Assembly (NCBI GenBank): GCA_021811525.1
Contig: JAJZOK010000151.1
Coordinates: forward strand, 6,294 to 70,293
Direction of reading: 5' to 3'
DNA from: Thermoplasmata archaeon
Lineage (GTDB): Archaea > Thermoplasmatota > Thermoplasmata > Thermoplasmatales > Thermoplasmataceae
Length of the DNA stretch: 64,000 nt
Part shown: positions 41,905 through 51,149 of the stretch, piece by piece
Position numbering within the stretch: the stretch's first letter is position 1
Layout: each line of letters starts with the position of its first letter
Notes under the pieces: model-generated
Databases searched by the model: none
The model's input: only the letters and a program-made list of their open reading frames with translations
Told to the model about the DNA's origin: nothing
Translations under genes and position numbers: made by a program

Positions 41905-42300
41905 TTATTGGATGCCCAGTTCTATCTGGGTCTCAATATAGTGCCACAAATGATGTTCTATTTCATATGACCAGAGTGCTTCTGGCACTTCAACGAATGC
42001 GAGCAGTGGGGTCAGGAAAAAAGACTCCAGTGCGGCGACTCCAAGGTTCTTCAGCCACTCACCGACTCCAACCTTAATCTTGAAATTGGAGGATGTGCCT
42101 TCAATGAGAACTGTATATGCACGCTCTCCTGCGAGCAATGTCCTGAAAATGCCTCCTTTCTTGGCCTGAATCAGGTATCCGTTTGGATGCTTTGATGACT
42201 GGAGCCTGAAACCCTCTTCCTTAAAGAATTCCTCAACTAGAGCTTCAAGTTTATCCAGGTTGGCATTCTTTCCAACATAGTCTCTTTGTGCATATTTCAT
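41905..42300 (-). CDS. Uncharacterised 131-residue archaeal protein
   Basis: No family is recognised. It has an N-terminal helix (LDKLEALVEEFFKEEGF), a beta sheet around GYLIQAKKGGIFRTLLAGERAYTVLIEG, a hydrophobic stretch (about 87-108) too polar at its ends to call a membrane helix with certainty, and a His-containing end (YEIEHHLWHYIETQIE). TATA-like CTTTAAATTG lies about 25 bases before the ATG. It is convergent with purC (4-base gap) and divergent from the exonuclease gene. Confidence 0.65.
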   Translation of the reverse strand: MKYAQRDYVGKNANLDKLEALVEEFFKEEGFRLQSSKHPNGYLIQAKKGGIFRTLLAGERAYTVLIEGTSSNFKIKVGVGEWLKNLGVAALESFFLTPLLAFVEVPEALWSYEIEHHLWHYIETQIELGIQ

Positions 42301-42394
42301 AACGGGCTATTGCCATATTCAATTTAAAGGCTTCAGCAATTATTAACAGATAACACTTTAAGGGGCATGGCATGTTCATATATTGAGAGACTCA

Positions 42395-43030
42395 ATGTAC
42401 AGCCAGATTGTGAAGCCATTCATAGCCAACCATGGGTTTGAGTCTGTGCTCTCGATCGACCTTGAGACCATAATAAGGAACCAGAATGACTTTCTAACGG
42501 GAGAAAGGATTATCGCTGTTTCTGTCTCCTACTACAATGAAGGGCTGAAAACAGAACTCTTCATTGCTGGAAATGATTCAGACTCCGAGGAGGATAGGAT
42601 CCTTAATGAGCTGGACCAGTTCATGTTGAATTTCAAACCTTCAATAATCATCGGTTATAACCAGTGCGGATATGATATACCTTTACTTAGGCTGAAGATG
42701 AGGAAGAGAACCTACTCCCGGCAACTTTGGAATCTTAAGTATTTTCTTTCTGTGGCCTACTGCCTCGACATGATGCCGGTAATATCAGACTATCTTGCAG
42801 CCATAGATGGTGATTACCGGTTCAGGAAGCTCTCTGATGTTGTTATTCACGACGGTTTCAGCCACCTGCCGCTTGACAGGAAGAAGGGTGTTGTCATAAG
42901 GGACGGGAAAAACATTGGAGAAGTGATAGAGGAGCTATGGCGATCCCAGTCACCAGATTTCTTGGAATACTGCCGTGGAGATACCAGGGACATCTTCACG
43001 ATTTTCAGAGATATTTTTGGTTCCCCATGA
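42395..43030 (+). CDS. Predicted 3'-5' exonuclease, DEDD (PolB exonuclease-like)
   Basis: This 211-residue protein has the RNase H-fold exonuclease motifs of family B polymerases without a polymerase domain. Motif I is SIDLET (Asp and Glu, about 20), motif II IIIGYNQCGYDIPLL (Asn and Asp, about 92), and motif III YCRGDTRDIF with the last Asp about 200. Such stand-alone enzymes are proposed to act in DNA repair or proofreading. ATG 42395 is used. A TTG at 42383 lies 25 bases after TATA-like ACTTTAAGG and is also possible. Confidence 0.78.
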   Translation: MYSQIVKPFIANHGFESVLSIDLETIIRNQNDFLTGERIIAVSVSYYNEGLKTELFIAGNDSDSEEDRILNELDQFMLNFKPSIIIGYNQCGYDIPLLRLKMRKRTYSRQLWNLKYFLSVAYCLDMMPVISDYLAAIDGDYRFRKLSDVVIHDGFSHLPLDRKKGVVIRDGKNIGEVIEELWRSQSPDFLEYCRGDTRDIFTIFRDIFGSP

Positions 43031-43051
43031 TTTTTGAATAATAAAATTGTT

Positions 43052-43474
43052 TCAGAAGTTGCCAAACCTGGCAATTACGTCTGAAAGATTGTCCATGTAA
43101 TCCTTGAAGATTCTAAGGACGTCCCTGGAGGTGATGACTCCAATTAGTTTGCCGTTTTCAACAACTGGAACTCTCCTGACACCATGCTTGTTCATCAGGA
43201 CAGTAACGTGATCTGTTGGGGTTTTTGGATCTACAGACATCAGGGGTGCATTCATGATCTCCTTGAGCTTCACGTTTTTGGGGTCTAGGTCCTTTGCTAT
43301 GATCTTATTGACAAAGTCCCACTCTGTTACAATACCATGAGGCTTGTCGTCAACCTTGACAATGACGAAACCCACATGATCGTTGCTCATGATCTTTGCG
43401 GCTTCGCTGGCAGAGACTTCTTCCCCGAGCATGAATGTGTATTCCTTCATGATGTCTCTTGCATAAAGTACCAT
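43052..43474 (-). CDS. CBS-domain pair protein
   Basis: This 140-residue protein consists of two CBS repeats: the first around ASEAAKIMSNDHVGFVIVKVDDKPHGIVTEWD, the second around PTDHVTVLMNKHGVRRVPVVENGKLIGVITSRD. Such pairs bind adenine nucleotides and act as energy sensors. I chose ATG 43474 because TATA-like TTATATAC lies about 27 bases upstream; the frame extends to 43567 through that promoter. It is not fused to an enzyme, so its target is unknown. Confidence 0.85.
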   Translation of the reverse strand: MVLYARDIMKEYTFMLGEEVSASEAAKIMSNDHVGFVIVKVDDKPHGIVTEWDFVNKIIAKDLDPKNVKLKEIMNAPLMSVDPKTPTDHVTVLMNKHGVRRVPVVENGKLIGVITSRDVLRIFKDYMDNLSDVIARFGNF

Positions 43475-43659
43475 GGTTGAGTATAGCGCCAACGTATATA
43501 ATTTAATTATTCGGTTGGAAGAAGCATTATTTGTAAATATTCCACCGGATATTTCAACCGATCCCACTGTAAGTGAAACTGCCTTGAAAGTAATTCGACC
43601 CTAGCACAGATAAATTAGTTTGAAAGGGGACAAGAAGGTTAAATTAGACTTACCGTTTA

Positions 43660-43673
43660 TTAGGTGTGCCTAA
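43660..43673. promoter_or_regulatory. DtxR/IdeR-type metal-regulator operator
   Basis: TTAGG-TGTG-CCTAA is a perfect inverted repeat with a 4-base spacer. From memory the DtxR/IdeR core consensus is TTAGG-TTAG-CCTAA, so both arms match exactly. It sits six bases before the TATA box of the metal transporter gene, an ideal place for metal-dependent repression. Confidence 0.6.
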
Positions 43674-43678
43674 AAAAA

Positions 43679-43688
43679 TTTCATATAG
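43679..43688 (+). promoter_or_regulatory. TATA box of the ZIP transporter transcript
   Basis: TTCATATAGG is centred about 27 bases before an ATG at 43711. That ATG opens only an 11-codon frame (stop 43744-43746), so the transcript appears to start there while the transporter frame begins later. Confidence 0.5.
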
Positions 43689-43742
43689 GTATGCTAAATT
43701 ACCTCATATCATGTTCATGAAAACCTACCCGCAAGGAGTGGG

Positions 43743-44495
43743 ATAGACATAATCCTATCGCACTTTTCTGAACTGATAATTCTCACCATAATTATCGGAT
43801 TTTCCATCTTTATCTCATTTCCCGTTGTCTACGCAAAGAAACTGAACAGGAAAACTCTGGCCCTTCTTACAGCTCTGGCCATTGGTATCCTCTTTTTCCT
43901 CTTGGCCGACATTTTTGGTGATGTGGCCGCCACGATTTACCCAGCCGGATCATATGTAGCCAATGCCGGACTTTCTGCAATATTCATAGTATCCATGAGC
44001 GCTTCTTTCCTCTTTCTTTATGGAATGCAGAACAGAAGAAAATCCAGCGAATCAAGTGAACCAATGCATGTGTCCCTGATAGTTGCAGTTGCAATAGGAT
44101 TCCAGAACCTGACCGAGGGGCTTGTGTTTGGCGCTGCTTGGGCAATAGGCCTTTCAAGCTTAGCACTAGTCATCTTTGTAGGTTTTGTGCTCCAGAACTT
44201 CACGGAGGGTTTTCCCATCGTTTCTCCATTTCTCAGAACTGCAAGGCCGAAGGCGTTCGTCCTTTCACTGCTCTTTCTTGTCGGTGCTGTTCCAACCATC
44301 CTTGGAAGTGTTCTCGGTTATTTCTACAGCAATTCCTATCTTAATGTCGCATTTGATGCTCTTGCTATAGGATCAATCCTGTATGTTCTGCTGCCAATGC
44401 TCAAATCTGTATTCTCCCCCATTGGAGCGAACTCCGAAGTTTACCTTGGGCTACTGGGAGGCTTTCTTGTGGGATTCCTTGTAAATATTATATAA
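43743..44495 (+). CDS. ZIP family metal transporter without a normal start codon
   Basis: The frame is open from 43698 and clearly encodes a transporter from about 43743. TM1 is SELIILTIIIGFSIFISFPVVYA, TM2 contains LLADIFGDVA, TM4 VAVAIGFQNLTEGLVFG and TM5 VLQNFTEGFPIV, with about eight helices in 250 residues. The N-x-x-EG patterns in TM4/5 are the ZIP metal site, with Gln where the TM4 His is usual. No in-frame ATG, GTG or TTG occurs before a TTG at 43902, which would delete TM1. AAGGAG at 43733-43738 lies just before ATA 43743. A non-standard start or one-base frameshift from ATG 43711 is needed. Confidence 0.7.
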   Translation: MDIILSHFSELIILTIIIGFSIFISFPVVYAKKLNRKTLALLTALAIGILFFLLADIFGDVAATIYPAGSYVANAGLSAIFIVSMSASFLFLYGMQNRRKSSESSEPMHVSLIVAVAIGFQNLTEGLVFGAAWAIGLSSLALVIFVGFVLQNFTEGFPIVSPFLRTARPKAFVLSLLFLVGAVPTILGSVLGYFYSNSYLNVAFDALAIGSILYVLLPMLKSVFSPIGANSEVYLGLLGGFLVGFLVNII

Positions 44496-44641
44496 CAAAT
44501 AATTCACGCAACAATGCCATATATCAGAAATTATTCAAGAGAACCAGCATAAAGCATATTACCAATCACCAAATAGCGATCAAAGGGCTTTAATAGCAAA
44601 AGAAAATTCTGCTTAAGCCAGTTATTAAAGGAAGTGAACTT

Positions 44642-45277
44642 ATGGATCAAACTTTACACACCGGTACAACAACAGTTGGAATTACGGTAAAAGACGCTGT
44701 GATCATGGCAACTGAAAGGAGAGTTACCATGGACCATTTTATCATGCACAAAGATGGAAAGAAACTACATCAGATTGATACCCACGCAGCCATGACAATA
44801 GCAGGCCTGGTAGGAGATGCCCAGGTTCTCGTCAGGTATATGTCTGCAGAACTTGAGCTTTACAGACTTCAGAGAAGAGTTAACATGCCCATTGAAGCAG
44901 CAGCCACACTTCTCTCCAACATCCTTAACCAGTCAAAGTTCTACCCCTATATGGTCCAGCTCCTCGTGGGAGGGTACGACAAGGCACCCCATATCTTCTC
45001 AGTTGATGCTGCAGGAGGTTCAGTGGAGGATGTTTACGCAAGCACAGGATCCGGTTCACCATTCGTGTACGGTGTCCTTGAGAATGGATTCAGGAAGGAT
45101 ATGAGCGTTGATGAGGGAATTGAACTGGTCATAAGGGCAATTTCAGCAGCCAAGGCAAGAGACTCTGCTTCCGGCGGAATGATTGATGTAGCTATCATCG
45201 ACAAAAAGAGTGGTTTCAAACAAGTTCCAGAGGAAGAAATATTAGAGAGAATAAAAAAATATAAATTAGTAGTATAA
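44642..45277 (+). CDS. psmB: Proteasome beta subunit
   Basis: This 211-residue Ntn hydrolase subunit of the 20S proteasome has the propeptide MDQTLHTG cleaved before Thr9 of [19 protein letters not shown], exposing the nucleophile. Lys in the ERRVTM region, [24 protein letters not shown] and [11 protein letters not shown] are conserved. It is extremely similar to the crystallised Thermoplasma acidophilum subunit as I recall it. GGAAGTGA may be the ribosome-binding site. The FttA gene follows after 45 bases, a linkage conserved in archaea. Confidence 0.97.
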   Translation: MDQTLHTGTTTVGITVKDAVIMATERRVTMDHFIMHKDGKKLHQIDTHAAMTIAGLVGDAQVLVRYMSAELELYRLQRRVNMPIEAAATLLSNILNQSKFYPYMVQLLVGGYDKAPHIFSVDAAGGSVEDVYASTGSGSPFVYGVLENGFRKDMSVDEGIELVIRAISAAKARDSASGGMIDVAIIDKKSGFKQVPEEEILERIKKYKLVV

Positions 45278-45322
45278 ATTTAATCCCTACTATTATTAAA
45301 TTTAATCGGGGCGTTCCCAGCG

Positions 45323-47245
45323 ATGTCTTTTAGAGATTACCTATCAGAAGCAAGAGCTATTTTCGATAAGCTATATCCAGAGCACGAGATAACAGAGGTA
45401 GATTACGAAGGGCCAACCATAGTTGTCTACACAAAGAATCTTGAACTTTTCTCAAAGAGAGAGGATCTAGCCAAGCAGATAGCACAGGAAATGAGAAGAA
45501 GAATAGCCATAAGGCCAGATCCTTCAATAATGCTCCCGGAGGAGGAAGCAGAGAAGATCATAAAGGAGATAATCCCTGAATCAGCCGGATTCAAGGACCT
45601 TTATTTTGAATCGGATACTGGAGAGGTCGTAATAGAGGCGGAGGAGCCTTCCATAATCACTTCTAGGGATTCAGAATATATTATGTCTATCAAGGAACAG
45701 ACAAAATGGTCTCCAAGGGTGGTTAGGGCACCCCCAATGCACTCAAGAACCGTAAAGGAGATGCGGGAGTTTCTCAGGGAAGTCAAGCAGGAAAGAAAGG
45801 TTTTCCTGCATAACCTTGGTGAGAAGCTCAATGTGCCCACCATGCCGGGGGAAACCTGGGTCAGGGTAACTGCACTCGGGGGCCATAGGGAAGTGGGAAG
45901 GAGCGCCACACTTATTTCCACAAACAATTCCAAGGTCCTAGTAGACTGTGGAATGATGAATATAAATGAGGATGACAACCAGCCATGGGCAAGTGCCCCA
46001 TATCTTTACGTTCCAGAAATACAACCATTCAGTAGCCTGGATGCTGTAATTCTGACACATGCCCACCTTGACCATTCAGGGCTCCTTCCAATTCTCTATA
46101 AGTATGGTTATGAGGGTCCAGTTTATATGACACCACCCACGAGAGACCTCGCAGCTCTCTTACAGAATGATTACATTAAAGTTGCCCACATAGAGGGGCA
46201 CAAGGGCCCATACGAATCAAAGCATGTAAGGGAAGCCCTGAAACGCTCCATTGTCTTAAGATATAATGAAACCACAGATATTACAAGGGACATGAGACTG
46301 ACTTTTTACAACGCTGGCCACATTCTGGGCTCTTCGTCAGTGCACCTACACATAGGGGAAGGGCTTTACAACATTGTTCTCAGCGGTGATGTCAAATTTG
46401 AGAAAACCTGGCTATTCAACCAGGCAAACAACAAGTTCCCAAGGGCAGAGGCATTCATGACTGAGTCCACTTATGCTGGCAGGGATGATTATCACCACCC
46501 AAGGGCAGAAGCATCAAACAATTTTGCAGACATTGTGAACAGGACCTTTGAGAGAGGCGGTTCTGTGCTGGTTCCTGTGTTCGCGGTTGGAAGAAGCCAG
46601 GAAGTCATGCTTGTGGTGGAAGAGGCCATAAGGACGGGAAAGATACCTGAGTGCTCTGTTTACCTTGATGGTATGATCATGGAGGCCACAGCTATACATG
46701 CAGCATATCCAGAATATCTGAACAAGAATCTCAGGGAATCCATAATGATCAAGAGGGAAAACCCGTTCCTGAGCAAGATATTCAAGAAGGTTGAATCTAG
46801 GCAGCAGAGACAGGATATCTGCGATTCCAACGAGAAGAAAATCGTTCTTGCCACATCCGGAATGATGAACGGTGGCCCCGTGATGGAGTACTTCAAAACC
46901 TGGGCACCATCACCTGAGAATTCCCTCGTATTTGTTGGATACCAGGCAGAGGGCACCCTTGGGAGAAGAATACAGAGGGGGTCTTCAGAGATTACTCTAT
47001 CCGATGGCGGAAAGGCCACAAGATATGAGATCCGAATGGCGGTAGAAACTTCAGAAGGATTCTCAGGGCACTCTGACAAGAGACAGCTTCTTGCCTACAT
47101 AGCGACTATGCAGCCAAAGCCACAGAAGATACTTGTAAATCATGGTGACGGAGAAAAGGCTGCGGAGTTTGCCAGATTGATAAGATCCAAGTTTGGCATA
47201 GACGCGGTTGCTTTAAGAAATCTAGAGACTTTGAGGCTGTACTAA
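45323..47245 (+). CDS. fttA: FttA/aCPSF1, KH-domain beta-CASP ribonuclease and termination factor
   Basis: This 640-residue protein has two N-terminal KH domains (about 1-150), a metallo-beta-lactamase core with TALGGHREVGRSATL and the zinc motif LTHAHLDHSG (about 245), the beta-CASP domain (DGMIMEATAIHAAYPEYL region), and C-terminal HILGSSSVHL, SGDVKFE, GFSGHSDKRQL and VNHGDGEKA motifs. Homologues cleave RNA 3' of genes and terminate transcription in archaea. All zinc ligands appear intact. It follows psmB. The gene has its own TATA-like run at about 45285-45303. Confidence 0.96.
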   Translation: MSFRDYLSEARAIFDKLYPEHEITEVDYEGPTIVVYTKNLELFSKREDLAKQIAQEMRRRIAIRPDPSIMLPEEEAEKIIKEIIPESAGFKDLYFESDTGEVVIEAEEPSIITSRDSEYIMSIKEQTKWSPRVVRAPPMHSRTVKEMREFLREVKQERKVFLHNLGEKLNVPTMPGETWVRVTALGGHREVGRSATLISTNNSKVLVDCGMMNINEDDNQPWASAPYLYVPEIQPFSSLDAVILTHAHLDHSGLLPILYKYGYEGPVYMTPPTRDLAALLQNDYIKVAHIEGHKGPYESKHVREALKRSIVLRYNETTDITRDMRLTFYNAGHILGSSSVHLHIGEGLYNIVLSGDVKFEKTWLFNQANNKFPRAEAFMTESTYAGRDDYHHPRAEASNNFADIVNRTFERGGSVLVPVFAVGRSQEVMLVVEEAIRTGKIPECSVYLDGMIMEATAIHAAYPEYLNKNLRESIMIKRENPFLSKIFKKVESRQQRQDICDSNEKKIVLATSGMMNGGPVMEYFKTWAPSPENSLVFVGYQAEGTLGRRIQRGSSEITLSDGGKATRYEIRMAVETSEGFSGHSDKRQLLAYIATMQPKPQKILVNHGDGEKAAEFARLIRSKFGIDAVALRNLETLRLY

Positions 47246-47415
47246 TATAAGAGAACCTACAGCCCTCATTATTCATTTCTTTCTTAATCTGAACCACTTC
47301 CCCCAATTTTTCAGTGCTGCCTGGTCGAATGAAATATGACTGGGAACCTCCAAGACAAAACTTTCTTTCCGAGTATTTTTTTATTAAAGGAGATTTGAGT
47401 TTCAATAAAAATGGT

Positions 47416-48087
47416 TTAAAGTGGAAATTCTCCACTTGGCGATACTTTCTTCCAGTCATCCAGAAATCTTTTCAGGCCTTCGTCTGTTTTTGGATGTGAT
47501 GGAAGCTTCTTGAGCACATCGAAGGGCAGTGTCACAACATCTGCCCCAATCACAGCTGACCTCAGGACGTGCACAGGATTCCTGATGGAAGCGACCAGTA
47601 TCTTAGTGCCAATTCCGTAGTTCACGAACATGGTCTTTATCTGGTCAATGATCTGCATTCCGTCTTCCCCTATGTCGTCCAGCCTGCCAACAAATGGCGA
47701 GACATATTCTGCACCGCTCTTGGCCGCAAGAAGCGCCTGCAATGGATTGAATATCAGGGTGCAGTTCACTGGGATCCTCTTTTCCTTGAGGCTTTTTATT
47801 GCTTTCAGCCCGTCAAGTGTCATTGGGATCTTTACGACTGCATTTGATCCAAGCTGGCTAACCTTCAATGCCTGCTTCATCATGTTCTCATAATCCGTTG
47901 CTACAACTTCCACACTCACTGGCCCAGGGGTGATCGCAAGGATCTCCTTTATGACCTCTGAGAAAGTCTTGCCTTTCCCGGCTTCCTTTGCTGCCAATGT
48001 TGGGTTGGTTGTAACGCCATCCACCAATCCGAGTTCCACGCCTTCCTTTATCTCATCCACGTTTGAAGTATCAAGGAAAATTTTCAT
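47416..48087 (-). CDS. tal: Transaldolase (TalC/MipB type)
   Basis: This 223-residue small transaldolase transfers dihydroxyacetone units in the pentose phosphate pathway. Seen: [25 protein letters not shown], the Schiff-base Lys in VVKIPMT (about 87), [19 protein letters not shown] and [11 protein letters not shown]. Some close homologues are fructose-6-phosphate aldolases. Its start overlaps the transketolase C-subunit end by 17 bases, and it is third in the transketolase N - transketolase C - transaldolase operon, which argues for transaldolase. Confidence 0.92.
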   Translation of the reverse strand: MKIFLDTSNVDEIKEGVELGLVDGVTTNPTLAAKEAGKGKTFSEVIKEILAITPGPVSVEVVATDYENMMKQALKVSQLGSNAVVKIPMTLDGLKAIKSLKEKRIPVNCTLIFNPLQALLAAKSGAEYVSPFVGRLDDIGEDGMQIIDQIKTMFVNYGIGTKILVASIRNPVHVLRSAVIGADVVTLPFDVLKKLPSHPKTDEGLKRFLDDWKKVSPSGEFPL

Positions 48088-49036
48088 ATCTTGGTTCCTC
48101 CCTAAAACAGCCTTCTGTCATTTTCACTATATCATCCACTCCCATATGGAAGTAATCAAAGAGTTCCCAGCCCTTGCCAGACTTTCCAAAGGTATCTCTC
48201 ATGCCAAGCCTCCAGACCGGGACTGGATATTCTTCAGAGGTGACTTCTGCGACTCTGCTTCCAAGGCCATTGTAAATCGAGTGCTCTTCCACAGTTACAA
48301 CATGCCCTGTTTCCTTAGCAGCTTTGACAATTGCATTCCTGTCTATCGGCTTGATGGAACTCATGTTGATGACACGCGCATCAATGCCTTTGTTCTTGAG
48401 CTGCTCAGCAGCCTCAAGGGCAAATGACACCATTACGCCCATGCCAATGATTGTGACATCGTCCCCGTCCTTGAAGGTGTGTGCTTTTCCCTGCTTGAAT
48501 TCATAATTCTTGTCATTTAGTACAGGGAATTTTTCCCTGGAAAGCCTGACAAAGTTGGGACCCCTCCCCCTTTCTGCAAGGAAATCTATAACGCTCCTGG
48601 TTTCTATTGAATCTACAGGGACAGAAACCTTCATGTTGGGCAGCCCTGACATAATTCCTACATCTTCGACAATCTGGTGGGTAGCCCCGTCTTCTCCAAC
48701 GGTGATTCCGGAATGCGTGACAACGAAGTTAACGTCGAGGTTGTTGTAGCATACTGACTGCCTCATCTGCTCGTACGTCCTCATGAGAAATACTGCAAAT
48801 GTGGATGCAAAGACTCTCTTGCCGCTCAATGAGAGGCCTGCTGCAGTGGCAACCATGGACTGCTCCGCAATGCCCATGTTGAAGAACCTGTCAGGGTATG
48901 CCTTGCCGAATATCGATGTCTTGGTTGAGGAAGAAAGGTCCGCGTCTAGAACAACCAGTTCCATGTACTTTGCGCCAAGAGTCTTTAGTTCCTCGCCATA
49001 GGCATCCCTTAAACTTTCTGACTGCCCCTTGAGCAT
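48071..49036 (-). CDS. Transketolase C-terminal subunit
   Basis: This 321-residue protein carries the pyrimidine-binding and C-terminal domains of transketolase: [31 protein letters not shown] (with the Glu that activates thiamine diphosphate), [15 protein letters not shown], and the C-terminal [16 protein letters not shown]. Archaea commonly split the enzyme into two genes. The ATG directly follows the stop of the N-terminal subunit gene, with GGTGAGGAG in that gene's end as ribosome-binding site. Confidence 0.93.
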   Translation of the reverse strand: MLKGQSESLRDAYGEELKTLGAKYMELVVLDADLSSSTKTSIFGKAYPDRFFNMGIAEQSMVATAAGLSLSGKRVFASTFAVFLMRTYEQMRQSVCYNNLDVNFVVTHSGITVGEDGATHQIVEDVGIMSGLPNMKVSVPVDSIETRSVIDFLAERGRGPNFVRLSREKFPVLNDKNYEFKQGKAHTFKDGDDVTIIGMGVMVSFALEAAEQLKNKGIDARVINMSSIKPIDRNAIVKAAKETGHVVTVEEHSIYNGLGSRVAEVTSEEYPVPVWRLGMRDTFGKSGKGWELFDYFHMGVDDIVKMTEGCFREEPRYENFP

Positions 49037-49864
49037 TTACTCCTCACCCCCTATTTCCCTGAGGGCCCTCTCGTATTCTTCCTGTGAAGCAGGAGGTGCG
49101 CCATGGTACTTTGGATTGTTTTCCATGTAGCTTACCCCCTTGCCTTTTACTGTATTTGCGATGATGAATGTTGGCTTTTCCTTGCTCTTCTTGGCCTTTT
49201 CAATCGCAGAAATTATTTCCTCAAAATTGTGGCCATCTATTTCAATGGCATTCCATCCAAAACTTGATACCATTTCCTTGACGTTTTCAATGGGCATTAT
49301 GTCCTTCGTATAGCCGTCCAGTTGCACGCCATTCTTATCAAGTATGACAATAAGGTTGTTTAGCCTGTACTTTGAACCGGCCATCATGGCTTCCCATATG
49401 CTACCCTCTTCAATTTCTCCGTCGCCAACAATAACGAATACGTGATAGTTTTTTGAGTCAAGTTTCCCGGCAAGAGCCATTCCAACCCCTATGCCAAGGC
49501 CCTGGCCAAGTGAACCCGTGGAAGCCTCAACTCCTGGAACGCCTCTGTGGACATGGCCCTCGAGTTTAGAATTCAACTTCCTGAAACCCGAAAGTAGAGA
49601 TTCCGGGAAGAAACCCCTAATTGAAAGTGCTGCATAGAGGCCGGGGGACGCATGCCCTTTGCTCAGCACAAGCCTGTCCCTCTCAGGATTTGTCGGGTCA
49701 AGTGGATCGATGTTCATTTCCTTGAAATAAAGCACAGCAAGAATGTCAGCGATGCTAAGAGATCCACCTGGATGCCCGCTCTTGGCAGAGTAGACCATCT
49801 CTATAATCTTCCTTCTTATGCTAGTTGCTATGTTTTTCAGGTCGGCCTCTTTATATTGCTCCAT
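49037..49864 (-). CDS. Transketolase N-terminal subunit
   Basis: This 275-residue thiamine-diphosphate pyrophosphate-binding half has SGHPGGSLSIADILAVLYF, SKGHASPGLYAAL, STGSLGQGLGIGVGMA and the ThDP motif GDGEIEEGSIWEAMMAGSKYRLNNL (GDG-x(n)-NN). The C-half is encoded next, so both form the holoenzyme. The start is preceded by GGAGAAAG. A TATA-like palindrome at 49935-49955 predicts a leader of about 45 bases. Confidence 0.93.
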   Translation of the reverse strand: MEQYKEADLKNIATSIRRKIIEMVYSAKSGHPGGSLSIADILAVLYFKEMNIDPLDPTNPERDRLVLSKGHASPGLYAALSIRGFFPESLLSGFRKLNSKLEGHVHRGVPGVEASTGSLGQGLGIGVGMALAGKLDSKNYHVFVIVGDGEIEEGSIWEAMMAGSKYRLNNLIVILDKNGVQLDGYTKDIMPIENVKEMVSSFGWNAIEIDGHNFEEIISAIEKAKKSKEKPTFIIANTVKGKGVSYMENNPKYHGAPPASQEEYERALREIGGEE

Positions 49865-49934
49865 TAAACTTTCTCCAGAATTTTCCCCTCAACATTCCCT
49901 CTGCAGGTTTTGAGAGGCACTTAAGCGTAGCAGT

Positions 49935-49955
49935 ATTTTTAATAGTATTAAAAAT
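49935..49955. promoter_or_regulatory. Perfect AT palindrome between ftsZ and the transketolase operon
   Basis: ATTTTTAATA-G-TATTAAAAAT is a perfect 21-base palindrome. It contains a TATA-like element facing the transketolase operon and can also act as the ftsZ 3'-end stem with T-rich flanks. Which role is real cannot be told by eye. Confidence 0.4.
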
Positions 49956-49992
49956 GTTTTTTAGGCATCCTAGCAACATTGGCTTTGTAGTT

Positions 49993-51066
49993 TCAGATTG
50001 TATCTACTCCAGTGTCCTTATTCGTTTGCTGCCCCATATTCTGTATCTCTGTATAGGAAAGGCCGGTTGCAACTACGAGCACTTCGACGCTCCCCGTGTA
50101 CTTTGGGTCAACCGTGGCTCCCCAGATGATCTGTGTACCCTTTCCAACAAGTTTCCTGATCATATCGGCAGCGCTGCTTGACTCTTCTAGCTGGAGGTCA
50201 GTTCCGCCAGTAATGTTTATTATTACTCCCGATGAATTGCTCATATCCAGTTTGAGGAATGGCGAGTTGAGTGCTTTGTGGACTGCTTCCTCCACCCTTA
50301 AGCCTGGTTCGGCGCTCGACATCCCTATGCCTATCATTGCAATTCCGGAATCTTTCATGATGGTCCTTAGGTCGTTAAAGTCAAGATTTATGAGGCCAGG
50401 TTTGGTCACCAGGTCAGAAATTCCTGTAATCGCCTTAACAATGATTTCGTCAGCAAACCTGAAAGCTTTTTCAAGAGGCAGGTCAGGCACAAGTTCAAGA
50501 AGCTTGTCATTGGGTATGATTATCACGGTGTCTGAATAATTTGAAAGCCTGGACAGCCCCTGCGTGGCATTCTCCATTCTTACCTTACCTTCTGACTTGA
50601 ATGGGAGTGTAACAACGGATATTGTGAGCGCGCCACTGTCCTTGGATCTTGATGCAATATAGGGGGCAGAGCCTGTTCCGGTACCCCCGCCAAGGCCAGC
50701 TGTGATGAAAGCTATGTCTGTGCCCGCGATATACCGCATAATCTCCTGGTCAGATTCCTTGGCTGCTAGTTCCCCTATCCTCGGGTCAGCGCCAGAGCCA
50801 AGGCCCCTTGTGAGGCTTTTTCCCATTAGAATCTTGTGGTTTGCTTTCGTCTTGAGCAAGTGTGGGGCATCAGTGTTGCAAGCAATCATAGTCGCACCAT
50901 TGATGCCTTCCTTCATTAGCCTGTTAATTGTATTAGAGCCTGCACCTCCAGCCCCGAAGATCATGATCTTGACCCTGAGCTGCTCCAGGTAATTCTGTAG
51001 CTCCTCGTCTGATGTGCTGAAGTCTTCTTCACGGTCTTCATAGCCAGGATAGTTGGGTTGACTCAT
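49993..51066 (-). CDS. ftsZ: Cell division protein FtsZ
   Basis: This 357-residue tubulin-like GTPase forms the division ring. The tubulin signature GGGTGTGS (126-133) and the T-loops FGAGGAGSNT, NTDAPHL and MENATQGLSRL are present. The synergy loop contains NLDFNDLRTIMKDSGIAMIG. An acidic 30-residue N-terminal tail and a short C-terminus (QQTNKDTGVDTI) lack a clear FtsA-type binding peptide, as usual in archaea. The gene is monocistronic. Confidence 0.96.
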   Translation of the reverse strand: MSQPNYPGYEDREEDFSTSDEELQNYLEQLRVKIMIFGAGGAGSNTINRLMKEGINGATMIACNTDAPHLLKTKANHKILMGKSLTRGLGSGADPRIGELAAKESDQEIMRYIAGTDIAFITAGLGGGTGTGSAPYIASRSKDSGALTISVVTLPFKSEGKVRMENATQGLSRLSNYSDTVIIIPNDKLLELVPDLPLEKAFRFADEIIVKAITGISDLVTKPGLINLDFNDLRTIMKDSGIAMIGIGMSSAEPGLRVEEAVHKALNSPFLKLDMSNSSGVIINITGGTDLQLEESSSAADMIRKLVGKGTQIIWGATVDPKYTGSVEVLVVATGLSYTEIQNMGQQTNKDTGVDTI

Positions 51067-51149
51067 TTTCCAAGAAGATAGTGTGTATAATGTATTAATT
51101 TTTGTCAGATATCCTCAAAATTTTATTTTTATGGAATTTTAACAATTGT

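Noticed and set aside
43902..44495. ZIP transporter starting at TTG 43902
   Set aside because: It would remove TM1 and half of TM2, which are clearly encoded just upstream in the same frame.
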